From positions 290,001 through 354,000 of the forward strand of contig CAJNDS010002373.1 of NCBI GenBank assembly GCA_905221605.1: a stretch of 64,000 nucleotides of DNA, given 5' to 3'. Under the pieces are notes generated by a model. It saw nothing but the letters and a program-made list of their open reading frames with translations, did not search any database and was not told the origin of the DNA. Made by a program: the position numbers and the translations under genes. Of this stretch, positions 1 through 12,600 are shown piece after piece; the first letter of the stretch is position 1, and each line of letters begins with the position of its first letter. This stretch comes from Symbiodinium natans (taxonomy: Eukaryota; Sar; Dinophyceae; Suessiales; Symbiodiniaceae).

Positions 1-2380
1 GAGATAGGTCGTTCCTGGATACTACCTAAGCCCTTCCCTGTTGTCCCCTCCTTCACGTCGCCACCTTCTGTTTGTGCTGGTGGCTTGCACTCTTTGTACT
101 GTACTTTGCACTCGCTTCCGTGCTTTCGTTGCTCCTCCCTTAGGCACCCGGCGTTGCGTCAAACGGTTCCTCAACAAAGCTACGCTTCCGCAGCCACTAA
201 AAAGACCCTCGGACTCATAAGGCAGAAACCAACCTGTGGGCGGCATTACGCCTAATCCATAGTGCCCTCTTCGCACACTGAACTTGTTCCTGCCTTGGGC
301 GGCGTAGGAGCTTTTGGCGGATTGGGCGTCAGCACCTCGAGGGCAGCAAGTCTTCAACAGGTTAACACCCCCAATGACCCTCTTTTAGTGCACGGTATTG
401 CGGGCGCCCCCATCCTTTTGTCTTTGCATTTGACCTTGCCACACACTGTGTGACCTAGCCGGGAAACTATAGTCGTTAGAGAGGATCTTCCCGCTAAAGG
501 ATGCCCCCTTACAAAAACACGGTTGGTGTAATTACCCGGGTTGAAGTAGGCATGTCGCATGGCACATCTTTTGCCCTCTGGAAGAGCCTGAAGTATTCCT
601 GGCCGTTGTCCCGACGCTTCGTGCGGATTTCAGCGCTTCGATCCCAACATAAGCCGCTCTGCCTTGAAACCGCCGCCCACTCGCACCGCGCTTGGCGTGC
701 CTTTGAGGGGCAGTTTGTCTACCGCAGCAAGTGTCTCTAAAGCACCTCCTCGTGCTTGTCACATCTAGATACACAATCCTGCTTCTGGCCCGGGCCTAAG
801 AAACCTGAACCCTCTAGAGATGTCTCTCAGACGGACTAGGGCCTTGGCCCTTTGCTGGTGCCTTCGGCGCCAGCGGCGGCGGTCGGCGCTTAGCCAAGGC
901 TTTGGGAGTCCTGAGGCACCACTATCTATAAGGTGAAGAGGCTGCGATGTAAGGTTGTACCCTTTTTAAAGATTCCTAAGCAAGGCGCATCCCCGACATT
1001 CTCGCATATCTTGGAGTAGTTGCAGGTCCCTTAGTATGGGCCCTTAAGAAAACCCTTTATATACCCCTTATATACCCCATACAAATTAACATCAGAACCC
1101 TTTAAAGAAGGTAAGGGGCCATATTAAGCCCTTCAAACTACCCTTAGAGCATAAGGAAGCCGAGAGAATGATACCAAGGGGGCCCAGGCTGGTGACTGAG
1201 CTGGGTCGAGGCACCAAAACAACCCAGCAGACAGGCTTTTGAGAGCTCAGCGGTTTCGCAATGCACATGGTAGGGGCAAAGCTTCAAACATTTCGTCCAC
1301 CTGCAAACGACCTCATTTCTAGCACATATGGCTACTCCAAATCCGAGACAAGCCTCTAAAGCGCTTGGGGCCTTACATCCAAGTTGGGGGCCCCAAACCT
1401 CAACACACCCAGCTTAACAGGCAAAGCAGAAAGTATGCAGCAAAGCATCGTGGTGCGGGAGCTCTGCGCTGACTGTTGCCGGGACTCTGGCTCAGAGCCC
1501 TGGCAGGGGTTTCTGTTCCGAAAGCTCCTCAAAGTGCTCCCTGATGGGGCTCCGAGGTCTGTGGGAGGCCTAAAGTCATTGCCATGTGGAGTATGGCATT
1601 TTTTGAGGGGGGGGGGGGGGGGGGGACCTCAGGTGGCCTGGAGGTGTAATGCCTTATACTGCAGCTTGCATCATGCATGCAGACACCGCTCAGCCTGCTG
1701 TACCTCTCCACGATGGGCTACACACACGCACCGCAACTGCTGCCTGTGCACTTCTCACAAGAGTCTCAAACGAGCGCACCTGCGCAGCGCAGCTGGTGGC
1801 CTTTGCAGGGACGGCTGGTGCCTCGGCGATGTCATCTTTGACCTCTGCCTGCGCATTCGAGTTCAAGTTCAATGAAGGTGCAATCTGCAGCAGGAGACTT
1901 CATGAAGCTCATTCCTCCCGTTAAACCAAAGACCGGCCATCTGCACCTCCGGAGCTTTGGGCACCGCTTCCGCTTCGGGAGCCAGGGCCTGTTTAGCCCA
2001 GGGGAACATGACAGCCACATGCTGTCTGGGCGATGCGGGGAGGATTGAAACACAAATGTGCCCACATTAACGAAGGCTTCGGCGGTACGGGCGTGCCGTC
2101 AACTGTCACACATGTCCCGCAGGGATGTTCAGAGTATGGGGTCCCGGCCATCGCCGTGTCCCCGCCAGATTTTGCAGGCGGCTTTGTCGGAGGAGTGGCA
2201 ACCTCAGGTTGAGTGCATGCCAAGATATGCCGACTGCGCCGTAGCCGCTCTACAAGTGACTAATATAGAACTTGCTTGAAATATTTCTATGCCAGGAATT
2301 GTATAATTGAAAGTTTGGGCTGTTGGCTTGCTTGCACGATCTTACACGGGTTCAGTGTGCATTACAGACATCGCATGCCT
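1..2380. other. no gene recognised
   Basis: Short open frames on both strands, none with clear splice support or homology. A poly-G run lies at 1609-1626 and a short TATATACCCC duplication near 1057-1080. Confidence 0.5.
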
Positions 2381-2382
2381 AG

Positions 2383-2733
2383 TCAAGGCACAAGCAACAT
2401 TAAGCCCCACAACTGTGGCCTTCTCGACTCCCAATGTCTGTGCCGGATCTTTGCAGGGCCGTATCGAAATATGGAAGGTTTTGGCACGCAGTCGTTTTGA
2501 GAACATGGGCCGATATCGGGCTTCGTGAAGATTGTGCTTCTGGCGCGCAATAGTCGGAAGAAAGGACCAGCTCCAGTTGAAACAAGCACATCCTCCGTCA
2601 GTGAAGGTGTTCTGTGAACATGCGATACGGTGAAGTTGGCTGAAGCCTTAAGCCGGAGCTCAAATCGGCGGATGCCTTTCGCGACGCGGGTTTGGTGTTT
2701 TGATGGGCCACCTCCTATAGGCCCGTTACACAT
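2383..2733 (-). CDS. possible ORF or exon, 116 codons
   Basis: ATG-started frame with a protein-like middle (TRVAKGIRRFELRLKASANF). No splice or homology support. Confidence 0.2.
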   Translation of the reverse strand: MCNGPIGGGPSKHQTRVAKGIRRFELRLKASANFTVSHVHRTPSLTEDVLVSTGAGPFFRLLRARSTIFTKPDIGPCSQNDCVPKPSIFRYGPAKIRHRHWESRRPQLWGLMLLVP

Positions 2734-3370
2734 AAAAGCCTAAAGCGATGCCCGAAAATCCCGTGCCTGGCGGGGCACCACTGGCGGAAGCGGATTCACC
2801 ACCTGAGGCTCTGCTCCCAGAACAGGATTGTTACTTACCTTCGCGCCAGCGACTAGAAGCAAACCGATACCACAACTAAGGCTTGATTCTCGAAAAACCC
2901 AATTGCCCCATCGCAACCAACCAATAGATTTACAATCGGCATGCAAGGTTTCCAAAGCTGAATGTGAACGTTTAAGGAGACACACGCATTGTTGAATTTC
3001 TGAGTTGCTGTAAGGCTGTTCTTGCGTCCAACACTTGAAATCCAGGCCGACTCCGAAAATCTTGAGGATTTCCACCATGCCTCACAATCCTTTGACTGGT
3101 AATTGAGGCAGCGTTCTTTGGCGAGTGAGTGACATGTAAAATTCGGCCCTGGTCACCCCCTCCCCCCCGCATTCGCCCTCCCCCCCCCCCGTCCCCTTAC
3201 GTGGCATTCTGTTATCTATACAAAGAAACATGCAAATGGACAGATATGCCCATATAGAGAAGCACAGGAAGAAGCATCGAAGTATATGAAACCAAACTAG
3301 ATATAAATATCAATGTATACTTCTTAATGCATGCATGCACAGATAAATACGAAAAACATAAGCCAACAAA

Positions 3371-3624
3371 AACATTACATACATTACGTACATTACGTAC
3401 ATTACGTACATTACATACATTACATACATTACATACATTACATACATTACATACATTACATACATTACATACATTACATACATTACATACATTACAGACA
3501 TTACATACATTACATACATTACATACATTACATACATTACATACATTACATACATTTCATACATTACATACATTACATACGTACATACATACATACATTC
3601 ATACATAGATACATAGATACATAG
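3371..3624. repeat. 9-bp minisatellite ACATTACAT, about 24 copies, with an ACAT tail
   Basis: Tandem copies of ACATTACAT with a few ACGTACATT variants at the left end, passing into (ACAT)n and CATAGATA at the right. The 9-base period leaves all frames open, so the HTL, HYI and VMY repeat proteins read here are artefacts. Confidence 0.95.
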
Positions 3625-3648
3625 GGAACCTAAGCCCTAAAAACTCGC

Positions 3649-3930
3649 CTATCTAAACTCCTTGTTCCAAGCCACCCCGGCTTTGGGGATCGGCTTTGCC
3701 GGAGCTGCAGCCTCCAAGATCAGTAGCGTTCTTTGAAGCGTAGTGACGAGATGGGACTCACGCTGTTGCCCCCTTCCACACAGACGCACCATCAAGAGAC
3801 CCGAGGTGCCTCCCACAGGTACTGAATACTGCTTCTCGGCCACTGCGAGTCCAGGCACGATGTCATTTATTGTAATCTCGGAACCCGACCGCATTATGAA
3901 ACGCGCTGAGGCCGCTGAGCATCGAGCTTG
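3649..3930 (-). CDS. possible terminal exon, unknown
   Basis: Open frame ending in a stop at 3649 reads RSGSEITINDIVPGLAVAEK, then QRTLLILEAAAPAKPIPKAG. It sits immediately beside the 9-bp minisatellite. It could be a real C-terminal exon; no homologue recognised. Confidence 0.35.
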   Translation of the reverse strand, partial: QARCSAASARFIMRSGSEITINDIVPGLAVAEKQYSVPVGGTSGLLMVRLCGRGQQRESHLVTTLQRTLLILEAAAPAKPIPKAGVAWNKEFR

Positions 3931-4621
3931 CCAAAGGCTTTGTGGTTGTATCTCTGCTTTACCCACCCTATTCGTAGCACTCACCATTCTCAAGGCTTCT
4001 CGCCTTTGCCGAGATCGCTTCGGGTGCCTGGCTCGGCAAACTCAGCGTCACACTTTAGTTGAGGCTTCCGGAACCATCATGATTTTGAGGGGCTTTGTGG
4101 GTTCAGAGACTTTCAAAGCGCAGGGTGTCCAACCTCTCAGAAGGCTCCAGGTTCGAGGGCTAGTTCTGGGAACTGGGTGCGGGTTTCTGACTTCAACTTG
4201 CCCTCCAGGACGGTGGTGTGCGATGGTATCCTGAGTTGAGGAGCACCTGCAAGGTTTTATGGCATCATGATTCGTGTGCTGTCAATGCGCAGTTCTCTTC
4301 ATCAGGCTGGAGGTGGGCTCATCAGGGTGACATTCACATTGCCTCGTTTTGCTTTGATTTGAGGAAGTTGAGGATATGTTTGGCGTGTTTTCACATAGCC
4401 AAGACCATGTGCTTGCGAATTGGAGTTCGCGGCTACGGTTTGGAACCCACATCAGGCATGAAACGAAAGCCTCGGGAGACTACTGAGTGACTACTGCTGC
4501 AGAACTAGACTCTACTAGACAGCAGTCACCCCATTTCTGAGGTCTGCTGGCAACCCAGCCATAGAATCCCATAGAAGCTCAGCCGTTCATGAGTCTAAAA
4601 CGGGTCTTACATTCATGCTAT

Positions 4622-5240
4622 TTAGCACTCTCGAGCTGGTGCCTGCTGCTTTGTTGGAGGCGCCTTCGCCAGGGCCTCCTTCGTTACCTCAGCCTCCTGG
4701 AACGCAACGGACCAAGCAAGAATCATGTTCGCACACCGTGCCGTGAAATCTGCAACCTCCTTGGAAAATCCCAGGTTAGGATTCGCTTATGACTGCCGCA
4801 CTCTTGCCTAAGTGTCCTAAGTCTCTTGTGGCCCGTGCGTCGGTGGCCAATTGCGTGCGCATGTGCTCGAGGGCTGAGGGCAATTTATCGTCCCACCCAC
4901 AGTAGTGAGGCATGCTGATTGCTCTTTTTGCCCGACGGCGACCCGCGACGTATCCAACAGTAGCCGGCGCATAGATTAACAATTACACTTCGTACATGTG
5001 CTGCTTCGGTCAGCAAAGTCACCACTATCCGATAAGTCACTGTCCGTCTCTACCTGGACTCGACACAATTGGCTGTTCACAGTTCCCAAGATTGCACCCA
5101 CGAAGCCTGAAACCCAGCACTTCCATCCCAACCTCAAACCACTGACAGGCCGTAAACTGATTTTTCTTGCCCCATTGCACGCCCCCGTGCACATCCTCCT
5201 GCCCGCGCGGCAGGGGTGGCCTCTCAGCTGAAAGTTCCAA
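4622..5240 (-). CDS. 3' exons of a gene, unknown protein
   Basis: The terminal exon 4696-4622 starts after GCGTTCCAG and reads EAEVTKEALAKAPPTKQQAP, ending in TAA. Upstream on the same strand are an exon at 4914-~4780 (YCGWDDKLPSALEHMRTQLA), an acidic exon at 5053-4987 (VETDSDLSDSGDFADRSS, GT donor) and an open stretch to 5240. Their phases do not join simply, so one or more exons are missing. No domain recognised. Confidence 0.45.
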
Positions 5241-5509
5241 CCCTAACGGCCCTAACGCTTATTTTTGAGGGCTTTCAGGCATTTTACCATTTTGGAGCAT
5301 GAGGAGAGGCGTGGGCTTGTGGCCTGCCAAGTCCCCCAGATATGGAAAAGCCTGAAACAAACCCCATCAAACTCCCCAGGTGCTGGACCCACGAGCCACG
5401 AGCTCTGGGCACTTCGGAACTTTGTTGGATTGTGCTCAGGCGGTTCGAGTTGCTTTGAGTCTAAACAGCATGAACCACGATGTAGCTGAACATAGCAGGG
5501 AAATGTTCG

Positions 5510-5746
5510 TCAGCTAGATAAACTAGGGCTTAGCATTTCGGGCAAGCAACACCTGCGTCCCCATGGCCTTTCATCACTCCTCTGCATCGCTACTGGCCAT
5601 GCGACCTCCTGCGGGCTGAAGTGGGGTTCGGACAGGGATAAGTTGAAAAAAAAGCCCAGGATGTCATCAGATGGGGATGGAAGCTGGCGCTGCCTAACAC
5701 AATTCAGGACGTCCTCGGAAACGGGGACTACAATTGGACTCACCAA
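5510..5746 (-). CDS. possible exon, unknown
   Basis: An open frame of 78 codons reads SEDVLNCVRQRQLPSPSDDI and then SLSEPHFSPQEVAWPVAMQR. Composition is protein-like and it lies on the same strand as the exons at 4.6-5.2 kb. Splice ends were not fixed. Confidence 0.3.
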   Translation of the reverse strand: MVSPIVVPVSEDVLNCVRQRQLPSPSDDILGFFFNLSLSEPHFSPQEVAWPVAMQRSDERPWGRRCCLPEMLSPSLSS

Positions 5747-6311
5747 AACACCGACCCCAAATTCCTGAACCCTGTGAGCCCTCTCTCCTCCTCCGAGTCA
5801 GGAGACCTGGCATCTTGCAGCCAGCGTTTCGGGATTACGGTTACCAGTCGTGTGGGTGTGGGTGTGTGCGTGCGGATCCCGAACTACCCAAGGCTAACTT
5901 CTTGCTGCCATCTAGCTACTGACTTATTCTTCTACATCTGACAACTGAGAGCATGTCCAATGTTTGCGCTCTCAGAATCCAAGCCAACAATGTCTACGGC
6001 CCTAAAGCCTTGTAAACCTTCCCTGCGCGCCCTGAATGAAACTGAACCCCAATTCCACAGAAATGAAGGAACCAGAAAAGGTAGCTACCAATGCAGCCTT
6101 TGCCATTTTCCAAACGGTGGTGTCAACACTCAGGGGTTAACAACGTGAGGAAGGGGTCGCCCGTGCGCGGCCTACATGGCCCGGATCATGCTTTTGTTTG
6201 TCGATGCCTACTGGCATTTTGCTCGCAAACCGTGCTCTCGCCTAGGCCGGGTGTGGGGACTCCCGACATGCCATTGTCCTTGGCAGGCCGCACTTTCTGG
6301 CTCCTCCAAAC

Positions 6312-6611
6312 ATGGATCGTCAAGCTAATGGGGTTTTACAATTGTTCCGCCAGAGGGTCCTCTACGGCCGCGAGTTCATGGGGAGTTACAATTCGGAGGT
6401 CAGCGCTTTTGGACGTCTGGTCTGGCGAAATGCGAAACTGTCCTCGCTGTTGGAATTCCGGGCTCACGACATGCGGACTGAGGACATCGCTCCAAAGTCG
6501 ACATCTAATTCGCAGTATACGAGTGGTGGGAAGGAAAATCTTTGGAGTGCGATTCGTTTGGGAGGTCCTTCCTTGGTGGGCTGGTCGGATGTGCTCTTGG
6601 AGGCATGCTAG
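6312..6611 (+). CDS. possible small ORF, 99 aa
   Basis: An ATG-started frame reads MDRQANGVLQLFRQRVLYGR with balanced composition to a stop at 6611. The opposite strand is also open here (6821-6336), so either strand, or neither, may be coding. Confidence 0.2.
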   Translation: MDRQANGVLQLFRQRVLYGREFMGSYNSEVSAFGRLVWRNAKLSSLLEFRAHDMRTEDIAPKSTSNSQYTSGGKENLWSAIRLGGPSLVGWSDVLLEAC

Positions 6612-6940
6612 TGGTCCTTGTCTCAGATGATGGTGCCTCCCACGTGCTGGCGGCAGCGGCGGCAGGGGAGCGCGCCGGAGCTCTGGCACAGCGGGCGCCT
6701 CAGAGTGGAGTTCGTGGTTCACCTTGTTAACCTTGTTGTTTTGAAGTTGTGTTGAAGGGCTTGGTGGACATGGCAGAACCGCGGTCTCGGCGGTTGCCTG
6801 CGTCCCAGGTGGCAAGCGCAATCAGAGCTCATAGCCAACTCCAACGCTCGTCAAGGAGCACCCTTGCCCAAAGCTCTATGCCCTCGTGTCAACACGCTCC
6901 TTTGCCGGACCCTGTACCTGGTACACTTAAGCTTGTGCAC

Positions 6941-9622
6941 CTCGTCTTCCTCCTCCTCTTCCTCCGACTCGCTTGTGATGAGTGCTGCCTCCTGCCAAGT
7001 GTTGCAAGAGTTCAGGGGTTCGGGTTCTTGGAATGGACGATAAAGTGTACAGCTTTCGTGCTGGCATCTGCAAACAGAAACCAGTGCTTGCACAAAGTCT
7101 TTTCCGCTCCTCCTTGAGGCACAACAGAGCCTCATCATAGAGAGCTGCCGCCTTGTCCTCCCACAACTTCCGGGTCCCGGTGGATTTTGGGGGCGAATGT
7201 AGGAAGTCGGGAGTGCTCACAAGCCTCAAGCTGCAAACCCCTCAAAGCCACAACTCAAACTCGGGCGTCCTTCTCCCCAACCTCTTCGAGAACCTAAGTC
7301 GACTTTAACGGGCTGTTGGCTCACCATTTGAGAAATGAAGGGCTTGGAGACTGCACGATAGTGACAGCAAAGGCGCACTAGATAATTCAACGTCGACAGA
7401 ATCCAACACACAGGTACTATGCAAACGCAACAAAAGGTCCGGGATACTGTGTCCCAGACATCGCTCTCGCCTATAGGTGCCGAAATCGTGCTCCAGCCAA
7501 CATCCCAGCGCAACATAAGAACCAGGCGCTGGAAAACACGCGGAGGTCTTCCAAGAGGATTCGGAAACTGGAGCGACCGAGGATCCCAATCCCAAGCTAC
7601 GACGGCCGTAAGCATGTAAGCTTACGGCTACCCGCAGGAACGCTCCCTGCAGGTAGTGGGGAATCCCGTAATTACTCCTACTCATGTCCATGCACCTGAC
7701 ACCCCTGGTGTACTTCCGGACCACATTTCCCACCCTTGAGCTCACTGGGATGTCAACAACAGAATCACCGCAGAGTTCTGTGGGGTCCCACACAAACATC
7801 AAGCGGAGATTTGCACCTTGATCCAACCAATGCCGCAAAGGAAAGCATACCTCGTAACAATAGTCTTGTGCCCTCCGAACTGCTTTGGTGGCTGGAGAGG
7901 GTGTGTCGCCTAGCCTTTTCTTTTGACCAAGTCGCGGCGGCCCAAAGCGTGTGAAGCGCGGCCCGTGTGAGCCCTGTTTGGCAGGTGCTTTTGGCTCCCG
8001 GTTTAAGGTGAGTTGTCAGTGTGGTATGAAGACTACTTCTAGATCTTCCACGCTTCGTTTGCTGCAGTTCTCCCGCCTCTATAGATTCCATCCAGAGCTG
8101 TCCCTCCCACCCTCCCTCGATCAACTGCCAAATGTATAAGGGGGTACCGGTTAAGGTGCCCTGAAGGGGGGTCTGACGAAGTACCATTTGAGGGACTTGT
8201 TTGGTGTCATCTTTGAAGTCAAGCTGCTCCGTTGACTTAGGTGGCTCCTGTTGTGCCTTGGGTTTCGGCCTGTGATCCAGTGACTTTTCCAGAAAAACAC
8301 GCGAACTTTGGATTCTGGATACAGCTCTCTTTCCGGCAGGTTGGACACACCCCCCCCCCCTCCCCCTGCTCCCCAAAAGAAAAAAGGGCCGGCCTTTCAT
8401 GGTGACTTTACTGGGCTCGCTGTCACCTTGGCCAAGGCAAGTGGGGGTTCATCTGTGTTCAAAAGCGGCCCTGACATGACGAAGCGGTAACATCAGCACA
8501 GCCGCTGCCGCCGCTGCCGACAAGCTCGGCTTCAGCCTCGGCCAGGAGTTGCGCAGCCAGCTCCTTGCAAGCGGCTTCATTTCTGCATTTCTTTTCGGGT
8601 TCGCATGGTGTCTAGAGTCGCTAGTTTGCTTTCTGCTCAGATGCGCTACGGGCGATGGTGCCATCTGAAATGTATGAATGTAACTGGGTGCCATGAACTC
8701 CACATCAAAGGCCATTCGCTTCTATCTTCAGCCCCATTCCAAGATCCTAACTCGTGGACTGTTCGTATGTTCGTGAAAGATGAACAGATATGTACATATC
8801 TCATATTCTGAAGATGAACCGAGGTTGGGGTCTTCGGGCTTGCCAAATCTTGGCCACGGTATTCGCATCTCATTTCGCGCAGCTCTTTCAAGGCAAGACT
8901 TCGGATCCCCCCAAGCCTTTTGGACGTTGCTCATAAAGCCCGAAGTCACTCGACACTGGCCCTGCAACCAAGCGCGAAATGCCGTCCGAACCTTCGCCCC
9001 AAAAAACCAATGCCGAGTTGCAGGATGCCCTTCCTTGAGGAACCTTGAGAAGTGCAGTGCACAGGGATGCGGATTCGATGTTGTTAGCAGCACGACTCGA
9101 GTCATTCGCGTCGGGGTCGAAATTTAGAATTCACGTCCGCAACAGCTCCAGCCATTCTGCGAGATAGATGCGGGTGCTGCGCCACGGGGTGGTGACCCGC
9201 AACCAGACGTTTGCAAACTTCTCCAAAGAATACCCTTAAGCTACGTAGAACACCTGCACAAGGTCCAAAGAAGCACCTGCACCAAGCTGAGCACAACATG
9301 AAGTGCAATCGACTCACGTCATGCAGGTGTGAACAAAGCAACTTGTGCAACAAATACTACATGGCACCTGAAAGCCAAAGGCCTCCTCTCAACCTCTCAC
9401 AATTTCTCAATGATTCGGCGCGGCCGGCCCTCCCGGACTATTCTCTCAGCTTGGGGGCTCCTTGACCTCCCACGTCAGTCGACGGATGGACTCCGCTTCG
9501 GCCTGTGGTGTGGGAAGCTCTTGGAACCGTACTTTCCTCTCTCTTTGAGTGCACGGGATCCCACGTAAGTATGGCGCGGGAAAATGGGCCAGTATGGGGG
9601 CTTGATGGTACATGTTGGTGCT
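6941..9622 (-). CDS. group of minus-strand exons, coiled-coil and acidic protein(s)
   Basis: Six open segments with splice-like ends: 9622-9467 (RERKVRFQELPTPQAEAESI, GT donor), 9043-8820 (open over 224 bases, RFLKEGHPATRHWFF), 8611-8492 (CRNEAACKELAAQLLAEAEA, GT donor), 8305-8185 (EKSLDHRPKPKAQQ), 7215-7094 (RKLWEDKAAALYDEALLCLK, GT donor) and 6991-6941 (a run of Glu, TSESEEEEEED, GT donor). Intron phases do not all match, so exons are missing, or more than one gene is present. The frame of 9043-8820 is the least certain because another frame is partly open. No domain recognised. Confidence 0.45.
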
Positions 9623-10154
9623 CTTGGAAGCACCATCCATGGCCATGAGGCTGGGTAGGGCTGAGCGTGGTGACGCAGCGTGACACAGCCGACATTAAAG
9701 AGTCGCACTGGAGAATGGTGCCAAGGGTCGCTCAGCGCAGGATTCAGCGATGTGCAAACCACTCAGAAAGGTGCCTCTTCATCATCGGTGTCGGAGTGGC
9801 CTTGCAAGGAATCGAGAATGGGACTTGAGGTCCAGGGAGTCCAGGGTTTCTGCTCAGAGCTCATGAGTTCAGTACCTGCGTAAGACACGAGTGGCACGAA
9901 TGGATGCAGAGGAATGGCCTGGGGGACCCTCTGCGGAGGCCCGACTGCCGGCATGGGTGCTCTGCGCCGGCGAAGAAGCCTTGATCGACCTCCAAGTTGC
10001 CGTGGGTGCTTAGGGCCTTTAACGTTAGAGTCGTTAGAGCCAGAGCACGGCAAGATGGTGGTTCAGGGGCCGTTGTGTACTGGATGAGCTCAGCGCCTGC
10101 CCACAATGCCTCCCTGCAGCACTCAAGACCCCGAATGTTAGTTTAAAGTTAAGG

Positions 10155-10365
10155 CTTGCTCTCTCTCTCTCCCTCCTTCCCTTCCCCTCCCTCTCCCTTC
10201 TTCTTCTCTCTCTTGTTTTATTTCTTTCTGGGGGCGTGGGGCCCCCGGGCGTCATCGCCCGCCCCGTGTTCGGGCCGTTCCGGGAAGACTTGGAGGCGAA
10301 TCCCTGCAGCTCACGTCAGTTCCCCCCTCTTCATCTGAGTGCTTACCCCCCAGAACCCCTTGTCC

Positions 10366-10398
<33 letters not shown>

Positions 10399-10506
10399 GG
10401 GCGGGGCTCGCCCGCCCCGGTATTCGGGGCCCCTCGGTTTTAGGCAGGTAGGGAGAAGGAACTCAGCCCCGCGCTTACGACTGCACACTACTCAACACTC
10501 TCTTTT

Positions 10507-10552
<46 letters not shown>

Positions 10553-10570
10553 TCTCTTTCTCTCTCCACT
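10155..10570. repeat. CT microsatellite cluster separated by GC-rich hairpins
   Basis: Three CT/CTTT tracts (10155-10225, 10366-10400, 10498-10567) alternate with GC-rich inverted repeats such as GGGGGCGTGGGGCCCCCGGG (10230-10249) and GGGCGGGGCTCGCCCGCCCC (10400-10419). Read with the related blocks at 55.4, 57.2 and 58.6 kb it looks like a dispersed composite repeat. Confidence 0.8.
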
Positions 10571-11080
10571 GTGTGCATTTTGCATGGTTTAGAGTCTTTG
10601 CCAAACTCCTGACTCCTGACTGATTCCCTGGTTGGCTTCGTAGACTTTCGCAGGGCAGCGGCCTCTCCAGATCAGAGCTGGTGCCAGATTCCGTCTCCTC
10701 CTGCATGATTCACACCCCTCGAAGTCTCGATAGTCCTGAAATTTATCCAATTTTCAGCAAGCTGCTAGCCTCTCTCTCCATCCTCAACCAAAGCCTAGAA
10801 GAACTGACGCTTGAAGGATGTGTCTGGAGGAATCAGCCAGGCAGTTGATACAAACCTTGAGCCCCAAACCTCGCATCATCAAGCTGTCAAGTCCTTCACC
10901 CGATGCCCTGAACATATGCGGCGTGGGGATACTTAAACTTTGAAGAGTCTGTGCATCCCGCGCTGTGTATACTGCAGCAGGATCATGATGAGAGATTGGG
11001 GGGTTGAAGTTGCAGACTAAGCACAATTTCATACAACTTCGGTGGGATGACGACCCTCCACCAGAAAGACCCCCTGCAAC

Positions 11081-11297
11081 CTGGAAAGAACCCCTTCCCC
11101 AGAACCGCCCGAGCCTGGAGCTGGTAAAATTCCTGCTCCATCTCTTGCTCCTGCCAAAGCTCGCTAAGCTCATGCTGTGAAAGAAAAAAACTCGGCAGGC
11201 GCCTCATGCAACGCCTCAGCCTCCTCCAGGAGATCCTGTGCCTCGCGAAAACAGTTCTGGATCGTTTTGGGGCTTTCCGGCGGTGGGGTTTTCGTGC
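11081..11297 (-). CDS. coiled-coil exon interrupted by a one-base shift or a mini-intron
   Basis: The upstream half reads IQNCFREAQDLLEEAEALHE and the downstream half ELSELWQEQEMEQEFYQLQA, both strongly helical, but they are in different frames. The switch falls at a run of seven T (sense strand) followed by CTTTCACAG. Removing one T joins the frames; alternatively TTTTTTTCTTTCACAG is a splice acceptor. A donor CAG|GTTGCAG follows at 11080. No family recognised. Confidence 0.45.
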
Positions 11298-12159
11298 TTT
11301 TGGAGGTGATGGTTTTTTTTTGTAGGCTTCATTTCGTTCTCACCCTCCTCGGTGTTGCAAGTACAGGTTGACCAGGAAAACATCCGCCCAGGCCGCATCC
11401 GCTGACCAACACAAACACTGGCATTGCTACATACTCTCATTAACAGGCAGCAGATGCGAGGTGGGCCGACGCAGGTTTAGGGTTAGGAATTGGTTTCTTT
11501 TTTCCCCGAAGGTGGCTTGTTCGGATTGCCGTGCTTGGGGGTCTTAGGGCTTCTTAGGGGTTATGAGAAAGTTTACACCGCTTACAGCTGCAAGTTGGCA
11601 GATTTCTTGGAAACGTGCTGCATGCAAAGGGAAGGGACAAAAGCATCTATGAGACGAGGATGCTGAATGGATGCCAGTGGGAGGTTGCAAGCTTCACTTA
11701 CAGGGGACGGGTTGGGGCCATCAGAAACTTCAGGCGTTGATCAAGACTTACACTGGGAAGGCAGGAGTTGAAGTTTCAAGCGTCATGGCATAGGTCTCAA
11801 AGCGTGGGGTCAGCCAAAGTGCCAAAGTTGCCAGCACTTGGTCTTTCAAACCCCCCCACAAGCTATGCGAGTGCTCAATTGCGACTCCAAAACTTCGTAT
11901 GTCCCACAAGGCTCCTCCTTGCTGCATCCCATCTGCTCGGCCAGCGCAGCAACAGTGGCCTTGCTGAGAGAATGGCGTGAAGGCGAAACTTCAATCAGGC
12001 TTCAATGACGCAGGCTTGCCAGGGCGATCCGTGACCCATGCTTAATGCTGGTAGCGTCGGACAGTCTTGTCGAGCTTCGAGAATGGCGGCTGAACGGTGA
12101 TACAGTAGAGTGGAAGCATTCCATCTGATGTCTTGTGCCGCCTGGCATATTCTCCTCAC

Positions 12160-12227
12160 CTCCTCGCGTGCAACTAAAGCAACGAGCTTGATATCGTTTA
12201 GGCAAGCAGCCAGCGCGTTCACGTGCA
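12160..12227 (-). CDS. probable exon, helical segment
   Basis: Open between CACTCAG and GAGGAG|GTGAGG, a good GT donor. The preferred frame reads HVNALAACLNDIKLVALVAR. It lies 370 bases downstream of the exon at 12721-12601 and may belong to the same gene. Confidence 0.4.
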
Positions 12228-12600
12228 CTGAGTGCGTTCGCCTGTCATCGGCTTGGCATAGAAGGGCTGTCACGTGAAACAGTCGTACTGTCAGAGATTT
12301 CTGGATGAGGATCGTACAGCATACACCTACAAGTGCTTGCTCTGAGAATAGCCCCTAAGCATGCGGTCGCGACTGGGCAACCCCTCCGCGCCCTAGAAAC
12401 TGCTCCGCATCATTGGCGAAGGCCACGGCGAGATCCAATGCTGCCTCGCATTTGCAGAGGTCATCTTAGGATGCCGTCTTCTTGCACAATGAGCAATCCC
12501 CAGTCTCATGCTCGAATCTATAGGGTCAAGTCAAGATCTAACAATGAAATTACTTCCGAAACGCTTCGCCCTCAATTCGCCCTCTTTGCCTGAGCGTCAC

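Noticed and set aside
3310-3608. Open frames encoding HTL, HYI or VMY repeats
   Set aside because: They come from a 9-bp tandem repeat whose period is a multiple of three.
7305-7838. 177-codon minus-strand frame
   Set aside because: Overlaps the gap between better-supported exons, has no acceptor or donor at its ends and no recognisable motif.
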